Shown piece by piece: positions 1-8,591 of a DNA stretch of 21,906 bases. The stretch is from Gracilariopsis chorda (lineage: Eukaryota; Rhodophyta; Florideophyceae; Gracilariales; Gracilariaceae): positions 1 through 21,906 of the forward strand of contig NBIV01000527.1 in NCBI GenBank assembly GCA_003194525.1, in the 5' to 3' direction. The position numbers and the translations under genes were made by a program. Every line of letters starts with the position of its first letter. The stretch's first letter is position 1. The notes under the pieces were generated by a model. The model was not told the DNA's origin and searched no databases. It was given only the letters and a program-made list of their open reading frames with translations.

Positions 1-479
1 TGGAGGGAAACGCCGTAAACCACGGGACATCTAACCCTTGCACATCTAAAGGGACCCATCACTGGAGTATACTTGTTCCAATTGCATTGGTGTTTCGCCC
101 TGTATAGGGATATTGTTACCGGCATCGCCGTTCGTCCTCGTCGCTCTCGCGACTCACTTCGCCCTCTTTTCTCCTCTTCGCCCTTCCTTTTTCCTCTTTT
201 TAGGGTAGCACCTCCCGCTATCCGCGGCCCTCGTGTGCGCATCCGCTCACACACCCCACTTACGTGGAAACATACCTCTACTGAGGATCACACCCCGCTC
301 ACGCGGATACCGATTCTTCGCCTTCACCTCCCTGCGCGAGTCGCGACAGGTGTCCCTGGTCTTACAACCGGCTTCGCCGTGACACCTCTGGGAGGGCTCT
401 AACCAACTGGGTTCACCTTGTGAGAGGAAGATCCCGAACGTCTTTTCGGTGTTTTTCCCCTTTGGGGCATTGCACCACA
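1..479 (+). repeat. 5' LTR, 3' part (R/U5 side), cut by window edge
   Basis: Position 1 corresponds to base 342 of the 825-bp LTR seen complete at 8592-9416; the first 341 bp are outside the window. It ends in CACCACA directly before the primer-binding site. The segment is non-coding, yet packed with short perfect stem-loops, for example CCGC-TCAC-GCGG at 295-306. The open frame that crosses it (73-402) is a chance frame. Confidence 0.95.
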
Positions 480-482
480 AAG

Positions 483-502
483 TGGTCTCCCGACCTAGAA
501 TC
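483..502 (+). other. Primer-binding site, probably tRNA-Tyr
   Basis: TGGTCTCCCGACCTAGAATC lies three bases after the LTR end. Its complement would be a tRNA 3' end with CCA, discriminator A, acceptor strand TCGGGAG, T-stem CTAGG and T-loop GATT, so the match runs through the acceptor into the T-arm. An acceptor starting with C1 pairing G72 plus A73 is typical of eukaryotic tRNA-Tyr (yeast tRNA-Tyr also ends GGGAGACCA, as I remember it). The identity of the tRNA is inference. Confidence 0.85.
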
Positions 503-584
503 GGTTTTTGTTTTCCCCCTCACGAGGTTTGTTTTCATTCACCGGAAGTTCCGTGATCGTTTCCCGTCGTAACGGTATTTTCTC

Positions 585-2758
585 ATGTCGAGAAATCCCT
601 CCGATGCGGAGCCAGTGGTTACGCGTAGTCGCTCCCGCGACAACGCGGATACATCCGAAGTTCGGTTCGTACCCCGTATCCCTTTACGGACAAGTTCCAG
701 CCGTGCTGGCGCCGCTTCATCGCGGAATGATACCCCGACCGGGAACCCCGGAACCTCCTTTTGCCCTCTTTATCACCCCCGCAGGGGAATGCAGCATCGA
801 CTCCGGCTGTTGCCCGCAGTGCCCCAGGCACCCCGGCCTGCTCCCGCTGTCGCGGCTTCAAGCCCCCGTGGAACGGGCGATAACACCCCCCAAGGGACTT
901 CCCTGGAATCCCAGGTCCACGCTCTGTGGACCGCCCATGACACCCTTGTAGGGGAACTAAAATCCCTCCAAGAGGTGGTCTCGGCAACCCCGTAAAGGAG
1001 GTCGCCGAGGAACTCCGTATTTTACGGTCTGACGTCAACTCCGTGTTGGAGAGTTTGGGACAACCCGCCGCCTTCATCGAAGGAGTTGGAGCCTGATTTG
1101 ATCGAATTGGTGCCCGCCTGGAGGCGCTGGAGCAGTTCGTCCTCATGGACAAACCATCCCCGGGTGATCCGGTAAACGAGGCATCGCACAACGACCAGCT
1201 TGCTGGGAAGAAGAAACGCCGTCATCGACGGAAACACCACCGAAAATATTCGGACTCCAATTCTTCGACATCGTCGGACTCATCCCGAAACCATTCGGTT
1301 AGCTCGAGCTCCTCGGACTCCGACTCGGAGGACGAGAAGCGAGGATACTCCTCCCGCTCGAAGCGGTCATCGGCCACTGAAGGTGTGGTCCGAACCCGCC
1401 AGAAGGGAGAAGACACCCCGGTCTCCGGGAATTGAAACCGACAAACCCGGATTACTGGAAGCTTTTATCACACCGGTACACCGGCTCGAAGAACTCGTCA
1501 CTTGGACGCACGCCCCGTGGTACGGGAAAGGTGCGAGAATGCATTAAGCGAATGCAGCTCTCGCTCCGCAACCAGTATTTTACTGGAGAGGACCCAGTCC
1601 TAGTACTGGATTTCCTATCCCGCTTTGTAGCGGAGGCCGATATCCTCGTAATGAATGAGGGACAAGCCTATTTGGCTTTACCGTATTTCTTACGGGTAGT
1701 GGCGGAGGACCAATACACCTCTGTCAGAGGATCTTCTCGCGCCTCCGAGGGAGGATTTACTTGCTGGCCGGAGGCTGTGCAGTATCTTCTGCGCTCCTTA
1801 CGCCACCAACACCGCTATTCAGCAGGCTATCCTCGCTTTGCGAGATACACGCCAGCGTGCTGGAGAGACCGAGACCGATTATTCGGTGCGCCTTAACAAG
1901 GCTTTCCACAGATGTGGTAACGTATACCCCGCTGGGGAGCGCAGGACCATGTTCATCGATGGTCTTGACCCGGCAATCCGGAGTTTGGTTACCCGTTATC
2001 GGGAGGACAGGCGGAGGATCACCTACCTCGAGCTGGTCCAACACGCTCGAGCGGAAGGGGATGCACTTCGTGCAAGAACTCCGAACAATCGGTCTAAATC
2101 CGCCAAGGCGTTGTTGCTGGAAAGCGAAGCTTCCTCTCTCCCGCTCACCGCAGATGGGAACCCTGGACAGGGATTTGATACCGTGCATTTAGTTGCAGGG
2201 GATGGTGTGTCGATACCCACCAGTGATTTGCCGTCAACGACGGAGATGACCCGTGATACGGGAACGGAAGACCCCGTTTTGTACAGTGGTAACAGTCGGG
2301 TTCAACCCCAACGACTCCCGTTCTCAAACGGTCAATCCCGTTATCAACGGCCTGGATGGACTGACACCCGCCCTGCGGTTCGCTTCTCCGATACTCGGAA
2401 TAATAATCCGCGTGTCGCGGTGTTGGCTCTCATATGCCACCTGTGCTATACCCATGGCCATACCTCACCTCAGTGTATTTGTTCACTGAAGGATATGGCC
2501 AAGGTAGTGGCAAATTATGAGGCCCTCACTCCAGAGGAGAAACGTTCCGTCCCGACGGCCTCCTACCTCCGTGCTAAAACGGACTTTTCCCATGCCCTAC
2601 CACAGACCCCGCGTGCGCGGCAAGCTTCATACACCCCGATTCGGGAGATCACGCAACCATCCGTTGCAACCCCCGCTTATGCGGATAGAAACCCCCGTCA
2701 ACGGGATGAAGCACTCTTTGTCCAGGAAACCAACCCACCGCCGAAGGCGGAAAACTAA
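585..2758 (+). pseudogene. gag: Gag structural protein (CCHC zinc knuckle), frame-broken
   Basis: Gag builds the virus-like particle and binds the element RNA. The reading starts at ATG 585 and passes through four frame segments: 585-990, 991-1435 (with a TGA at 1094-1096), about 1432-1797 and about 1797-2758. The N-terminal part is Arg/Ser/Pro-rich, followed by a coiled-coil-like stretch (about 998-1140) and a basic then Ser/Asp-rich tract (about 1210-1360). The retrotransposon-gag domain begins near LKPTNP (1432) and includes KRMQL, YFTGEDPVLVLDFLSRF and later ETETDYSVRLNKAFHRC. A CX2CX4HX4C knuckle (CHLCYTHGHTSPQC) lies at 2435-2476. Each internal frame change can be explained by one base gained or lost in or beside a short homopolymer. 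The TAA at 2756-2758 may be the genuine gag terminus, since protease-pol continues in the -1 frame. Confidence 0.85.
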
Positions 2759-2783
2759 CTGAGGGAGTCTCCCTTTTGGGAGA
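2749..2783 (+). promoter_or_regulatory. Candidate -1 frameshift site between gag and pol
   Basis: The last gag codons read G-GAA-AAC (2749-2755) directly before TAA (2756-2758), and the following reading continues in the -1 frame. Downstream are two alternative hairpins: GGGAG-T-CTCCC (2763-2773, 7 nt after the A-rich site) and TCTCCC-TTTT-GGGAGA (2768-2783). The layout resembles gag-pol -1 frameshifting, but GGAAAAC is not a canonical X_XXY_YYZ heptamer and hairpins are common everywhere in this element. A single lost A in the run is the competing explanation. Confidence 0.3.
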
Positions 2784-4015
2784 GGCGTCCTCAAGAACGA
2801 GGCTGTTGGCGCCCGAGGCGTCCTCGCCTCGCTCTCCGGTGAAAGTCCTCTCGAGGAAAGACACCGCTGACGCGGACTCTGCGCACCTCGGTGTGTTGCG
2901 TCGCCCGTGGACACGGAGTAAAAATCCCCGGATTCCCGTAGAGTCTTGGTCTTGGCCAAACGCAATTATAAGGTCTATGCCGACCTTGGCCTTGACCCCC
3001 AGTTTATGGTGAGGTTTCTCACCGTCCTGGATACAGGTGCAGGCCCCAACTTTGTTGTGGAATCATTGTTACCCCCACTTGTGCGGTCGCGTATCCGCTC
3101 TGACGCGGTCCCCGACATTTCGGATGCGAACAACAATCCGTTACAAACGGTGGGCACAGTGGACCTCGTCGTGAGACTTGGTACCTCTGTGGTGAAGTTG
3201 GACTTCATCGTTTGCCGTTAATTGGCAGCACCAGTCATACTGGGATGTGATTACTGCGACAGATTTGTCGACGCAATCAGGCCCCGCCTCAGGCGTGTAG
3301 AACTTGACGACGGATCGTCGGTTCCGATTGTTCGCCGCCCGCTCAAGCAGTCCTCTCGGAAACAAGTTCCGCTCCCTGCTGCGCAGGAACCACCGCCCGC
3401 GTCCCGCGAGTCCACCAAGCTCCGCGTCGCTGCCTCGGTTTCTATACCGGCTGAGTCCCAAGTCTGGGTGCAGGTAAATTCCCGTCAACACGGTCTTCGG
3501 GTTATACAACCCCTCGCCTCGTTGTACGAGAAATCCCAGCTGGCGCTGGCTAATGGAATTGTCTCCATTTCCCCGGATGTTCCTTTCCGGATATTGGTTG
3601 CCAACCTTGGCAAACACCCCCAGTATCTGGTCAAACACCAAGTAATTGGGAGTGTAACCCCCCATCCTATGGGAATGCTGCCAACAAAGATGACAGCCGC
3701 CGATGTACTCGGAGTTACCACCTCTTCTGAGGAGTTCGCCCCGCCGTCCGAAGACGTCAAGTCTAAGGAGGGGGAGGAAACCGCTACTTCAGCGTCGAAC
3801 ATACCGAGTAACTCGGAATTGCGAACCACACCTGTTCCACAGGACAATGCTCTATCGAGCAACGACCGGATTGATCCGGAAAAAGCACTTGAAGCGCTGG
3901 ACTTCAGCCACGTGCCAGAGTCGCACCGCGACAAACTCCGTACTATGTTACGGGAATTCACCACAATGTGGGTTGGCTCGCTTGGCGAGATTAATGCAAC
4001 GGAACACCGGATCGA
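2776..4015 (+). pseudogene. Aspartic protease and connector region, frame-broken
   Basis: The protease cleaves the Gag-Pol polyprotein. The first part (to about 2920) is in frame 1; from about 2940 the reading is in frame 3. The catalytic motif LDTGAGPNFV is encoded near 3027-3056 (VLDTGAG), and the second conserved block PVILGCDYCDRFVDAI follows at about 3228-3275. An in-frame TAA at 3219-3221 lies just before that block. After the protease comes about 240 codons of poorly conserved connector, ending with residues EHRID that normally precede the RT. There one base is missing (GATTAATC, about 4014-4021), shifting the reading into frame 2, which carries the rest of pol. Confidence 0.85.
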
Positions 4016-4018
4016 TTA

Positions 4019-5713
4019 ATCCCCGGTGCGCGACCGGTTGCACAACCCCCTTACAGGGCAGGTCCGAAAGCTCGGGAAGAGGAGCAGTCCTAAGTGGACA
4101 AGATGCTCCGCGCAGGTGTGATTGAGCCCGCTCAATCACCCTGGGCATCCCCAGTTGTACTGGCTTTAAAGGCCGACGGAACCTGGAGGTTCTGTGTCGA
4201 CTACCGCCGGCTCAATGCCGTGACTGTTAGGGACACGTACCCCATCCCTCGTATGGACGAGTGCATTGACTCCCTTGGAGACGCCACCGTGTTCACGGCC
4301 CTTGATGCCAATTGGGGATATTGGCAAGTACCTGTCAGACAGGAGGATCGCGACAAAACCGCATTCACCTGCCATGCAGGAACGTACCGCTTCAAGCGGA
4401 TGCCATTTGGGTTAACCAACGCCCCCGCCACCTTTCAGCGTGCAGTAGATATTCTACTCAACCGCTTTAAGTGGCGGAGTTGTCTGGTCTACCTTGATGA
4501 TATTATCATCTTCTCCAACTCGTTGGACGACCATCTCACTCACGTCCGAAACGTGCTGACCGTACTCCGCGATGCGGGAATTACCCTCAAGTTGAGGAAA
4601 TGCGAGTTTTTCACAGATACTGTGAAGTATCTGGGTCACATTATCCGTCCTGGACGGTTAGCGATCGAGAAAGCTCGAGTCAAATCCCTCGTTGAGGCGA
4701 AAGAACCCCGTACTCAAACGGAACTGCGCTCCTTTCTGGGGCTGGTCAACGTCTATCGACGGTTTATCCCGAACTTTTCGGATACTGCAGCGCCCCTGAA
4801 CGCGTTGTTGCGAAAGGGGAACCCCCCAAAACTGGGAACATTTACGCCCGAGCAATCGGAAGCTTTTAACTCCTTAAAGGAGGCTGTCACATCAGCACCA
4901 ATCCTACATCTCCCAAAACTTGGGTTGCCATACTCCGTAGATACGGACTCGAGCGACTACCAAGTCGGGTGTGCTCTTTTTCAAACCACCCCCGAGGGGG
5001 AACGACATCCAATTGGTTATTGGTCACGTTCGCTCAATGTTCATGAGCGGAACTACTCCGTATCGGAGAAAGAGTGCCTCGCCGTCGTATGGGCGATGAC
5101 CACTCTGCGCCCCTACCTTATGGGAATTCACTTCACCGTGTACACGGATCATTCCTCATTGAGGTGGTTGATGAATATCTCCGACCCGTCGGGACGCCTC
5201 ATGCGCTGGAGACTCCGCCTCGCGGAATATGACTTTCAAGTCATTTATAAAAAGGGTGCGCAGAACACCCAGGCCGACGCTTTATCGCGGTTACCCACAA
5301 GTGGGGAAGCACTCCCAACGGAGGATGATGAAGTCCCATGCTTCATGGCTATAGACCCGGATGATCCGGAATATGCCGTCGAGGCTAGGCCAGAAACCTG
5401 GGACGAGGATGCTGATTTTGACGAACTACTCGCATCGCGAGATAAATCTGAGAACCCGTTACCGGGAAACTTTGTACCGGTATCACCGGAAGAAATGATC
5501 CGAGAACAATTTGGCGACCCATTCTGTACGAGAATTCGTGCCCGTATCAACGGTGGTGAAGATCTCCCTTTCGGGGTAAACGACAAAGGCTACCTCGTAA
5601 GAAAGGTCGAAGCCCGCCCACAGATTGTGGTACCACATTCCCTACAATCGCGGGTGTTACATCTATCACACTACGCCCCCATTGGAGGTCACTCAGGTGG
5701 GAGACAACTCTAG
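4019..5713 (+). pseudogene. pol: Reverse transcriptase, RNase H and integrase N-terminal zinc finger
   Basis: In frame 2 the RT starts with GARPVAQPPYRAGPKARE, is stopped by TAA at 4091-4093, then runs open for about 540 codons. Visible RT landmarks are MLRAGVIEPAQSPWASPV, FCVDYRRLN, FTALDANWGYWQVP, FKRMPFGLTNAPATFQ, the catalytic YLDD (4490-4501) and LGHIIRPGRL. RNase H follows with SVDTDSSDYQVG, EKECLAVVWA, YTDHSSLRWLM and QADALSR, keeping the acidic residues expected for catalysis. After an acidic spacer (about 5300-5480) the integrase zinc-binding histidines appear in LHLSHYAPIGGHSGG. A TAG at 5711-5713 separates this from the rest of the integrase in the same frame. The catalytic core looks intact apart from the stop at 4091. 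Confidence 0.95.
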
Positions 5714-6720
5714 CTAACCCTGCGAAGGGATTTCTATTGGCCCGCAATGGCGGTGGATTGCTACGCAACTGTGCGGTTTTGTAGCGAATGCGCGAAGAAT
5801 CGCGTCAAGCTCCGCAAAAATGCGAAGAAGATGAAACTATTCCCCGCAAGGGCGCCACTCGAGTTTATCGCAATTGATCTTCTCGTACCACTACTCACCA
5901 CAAAACGTGGAAACAAGTTCCTACTTGTCATCACCGACCGCTTTTCTAAGCTGGTACGGACTGTCCCTCTTCGGAGGATAACCGCTCTCACGGTGGCCCA
6001 GGCTCTGGTGACGCACTGGATTTTTGTCTACGGTTCCCCTGTGGAGGTGCTCTCCGACAACGGGAAGCAGTTCGTGAGCAAGTTCTTACAGGATGTTTGT
6101 CGCATCCTGGATGTCAAGAACTTGTTCACGACTACCTACCACCCCCAGTGTAATGGGCAAGTTGAACGGTTTAACCGGACGTTACTCTCGGCGTTAGGTT
6201 CCTACGTCGCTGACCACCCAACGAATTGGGATCTCTACGCTGATGCGATAACCTACGCGTACAATACGCAGGTACACCGGACTACCGGAGTTTCGCCATT
6301 CGAGTTGGTTCTATCTAGAACACCCCCGCCTGTGGCGCTGGAACCCCAAGCTACCTTGGACAATTTCCCATCTGTGGGTATCTACCGGCAGCAATGGAAG
6401 CAATGGCTTTCCAAGCTGGTCCCCGCTGCGCGGAAGTCTATGGCACGGGCCCAAGCCGCTTACAAGCGGAATTTTGACGCTCGCTTGCGAGGAAAGACGC
6501 CCTCGATTCGGGCAAATAACTACGTCTTCATCAGGAAGGAGTACTACAACCCGGAATGGGAGAAGCGTCACAAACTCTCGCCTGTGGCGGATGGACCCTT
6601 CAAGGTCATCTCTGTTAACACCGACACTGTCGTGGTAGAGATGGGCGACACGCACGAACGGATTTCCCGTGATCGTGTTGTCCTTGCCTTTCCTCCCTCG
6701 TCAGAGGTAGTCCTGGATCC
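5714..6720 (+). pseudogene. Integrase: zinc finger cysteines, DDE core and GPY/F module
   Basis: Integrase inserts the cDNA into the genome. It continues in frame directly after the TAG at 5711-5713, with LTLRRDFYWPAM, and the second half of the HHCC finger is CSEC (around 5780). The core has the three acidic residues: D in FIAIDLLVPL, D in VLSDNGKQF and E in NGQVERFN, with 35 residues between the last two. The Ty3-type GPY/F module follows (KLSPVADGPFKVI, about 6573-6611). The core is undisrupted. The stop at 5711 is the only break seen in this domain; a C-to-T change of CAG would produce it, though Tyr is common at this position in relatives. Confidence 0.95.
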
Positions 6721-8125
6721 AGGCAACCCCGTTTCTACGGACTCTGCAACACCGGAACCATCCGGGAGTACTAGACCTACGGTACTACCAAACCCCAGCC
6801 GGGGACTCTCAGACCTACCGACTCTGTCGGACTCACCGGCTCAGCCGGGTAATTCGGGCCCCTCAGCGCCCGCCTCTACCACGTCTGCCCCACTGGCGCG
6901 CATCTATACCCGCCAGGCGGGGAATGTTATCCCTTATCCCGCCGCTCCGTCTAAGGAGGGGGAGGAGAACACTCGTCTTCGAGGAACAATATCGCCGTCG
7001 CAACGGGAAACACACCGTAACATACGGAACACTGACCGTGGAGCACGGAGTATGTCACGCGACGCTAATCCCCCGTTCCCGGGCAGTGCTGTGCAACAGG
7101 AACCAGACGCGCAGGCCCCGCAAAAGCAGCAAATACACCGTTTGTCACGGGAAAACGAGAAGCATCACTCCAATACCGCAGCAGCGGAAAGGCAATCGCC
7201 CGATGCCTCGAAGCCGCCGTTGGCGGAAGTCCCCGCGGAAGCGGTTCAATCAGGTCGATCAGACCCGCGCCTTGCGGAGAAGGGGCGCCCAGATACGCCG
7301 GCCTCACAGGGAAATACCCACACCCCTCTTGGGGAAAAAGGCAGCCAAGCCGCAGTTGAAGCTTTAAGCCCTGGCTCGCAAGCACCGGAAACGCCTCCCG
7401 TCGTTGACGGAATCGAAGCCCCCGCTACGGGGAATAATTTGCGCCAACCCCCGCATCGCTGCGGCGAAGAACCGAGGAACTCGGGAAAAACGCGCGCCAT
7501 CGCACGCTCGAAACCGGTCGTACCGGACGCTGCTCCTCCTCATGGAGATGGTGCACCGCGCTTAGCGGCAATTCCCCTGAAAAGGGTATCATCGGCACCT
7601 GCCCGGCACCCCCCAAAGGGGAATTTTGACCAAAATACCGGTGTACCGGAGTTAGCCCCAGGCAACCCGTCAGTAGCCGGGGACACCACGGCATCGCCGG
7701 AACGTATGGTGCAGAGCGCTCGTGCGCCTGGCAGGGAGGCGGTTTGCCACCCAATCACCGTGTCGCACGGGACCCCCCAGGGGATTGTGGAAATGCCGAC
7801 CCCGCAGGAGCGGTCATCTTCCCGCAAACTCGCGGTTCGTGAGCTCAACCGTGAAGGCGGAGCCCAAGTCCCCCGCCGACTGGCGGTTCGCCCGCAATAC
7901 CGCGAAAGCGGAAATGAACCTTCCCCAATGGGGAATGACTTGCCGGTGAAAACCGTGGCACCACACACCCTCTTGAGGGATATCTTCCCGCATGAGCAGC
8001 GGCCGCTATCACAGCGCACGGCAACGCCGGAGTTATCGCCGAACACCCTGCTAAGGGACATTATACCGCACAGCGGGCAGCCCCCGCAGGGAAGTACAAC
8101 CACCACCCGGCACGGCCGGCAGGTC
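6721..8125 (+). CDS. Long low-complexity linker between integrase and chromodomain
   Basis: About 470 codons remain open in the pol frame between the GPY/F module and the chromodomain. The encoded sequence is rich in Pro, Ser, Thr, Arg, Gly and Gln with few hydrophobic residues, so it is predicted disordered. It contains loose internal repeats, for example TLLRDIFPH and TLLRDIIPH (about 7966-8070), KLAVRELNREGG and RLAVRPQYRESG (about 7830-7910), and several variants of TPxGxxG. The DNA is especially full of short perfect palindromes, such as TTCCCC-AAT-GGGGAA (7921-7935) and CCCTC-TT-GAGGG (7968-7979). That the frame stays open for 1.4 kb argues that it was translated until recently. No known domain is recognised. 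Confidence 0.8.
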
Positions 8126-8335
8126 TACGAACGAGAGTTCGTAGTAGACTGACTTGTCGGACACACCTGGGACCAGGATGGTATTCTACAATACCGCGTC
8201 CGCTGGTACGGGTATGACCCCAATGGGGATACGTGGGAACCAATTGAACACCTCCCACGGTGGCAGGTCGTGCGATACCACCGTCAAACGGGAAGTGCAG
8301 CTCCAGCCACGCTGGTAAATGCCCAAGTTGGGTAA
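8126..8335 (+). pseudogene. C-terminal chromodomain of the integrase
   Basis: Chromodomains bind methylated histone tails and direct chromoviruses to particular chromatin. The reading EFVVD, TGA (8150-8152), LVGHTWDQDG, YRVRWYGYDPNGDTWEP, IEHLPRWQVVRYHRQ fits the chromodomain pattern, with the Trp of VRW and an upstream Phe in the position of the first cage aromatic. The TGA falls inside the first strand; the likely original codon is CGA (Arg), a C-to-T change. The true pol stop is TAA at 8333-8335. A perfect 8-bp hairpin with a GAGA tetraloop (8125-8144) sits six bases before the TGA. Confidence 0.9.
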
Positions 8336-8579
8336 CGTTGCCGCGCGAACGGAGGGCGATAGGAAAGGATAACAAGGCAAGGTCCGTCGAAGACGGGGAA
8401 CTCAAATGAGAATCACCGTTCAATACGGCAAAGTTTATTCAAGGGAGCAGCTAGCTCCCCACAACACTATACTACAATAGCCGGCTATGCCAGGAAAAAA
8501 GAACCGGAGACGGCGTACGCGCTTTTATCACCCATTTTCGCCTGGGAACCCTCCGCGTCCGCGGTCGTTTTCCCGTCTT
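8336..8579 (+). other. Element 3' untranslated region
   Basis: About 245 bases lie between the end of pol and the polypurine tract. No open frame is supported. The segment contains short stem-loops such as GGGAGCAGCTAGCTCCC (8442-8458). No envelope-like reading frame is present. Confidence 0.7.
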
Positions 8580-8591
8580 AGGGGGGGGATA
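8580..8591 (+). other. Polypurine tract
   Basis: AGGGGGGGGATA directly abuts the TGTAGT start of the 3' LTR, as expected for the plus-strand primer of an LTR retrotransposon. The G8 run followed by ATA is somewhat short but correctly placed. Confidence 0.85.

Noticed and set aside
619..1191. 190-residue minus-strand frame over gag
   Set aside because: Shadow of gag; no domain. The same holds for the minus frames at 7540-8106 and 3485-3964 over pol.
1094..8152. Alternative genetic code or programmed readthrough of the in-frame stops
   Set aside because: All three stop codons occur, at positions where relatives need different residues, while host-like genes A-C end normally. Decay is simpler.
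8336..8579. Possible env-like gene between pol and the 3' LTR
   Set aside because: The interval is too short and carries no open frame with a signal or membrane segment.
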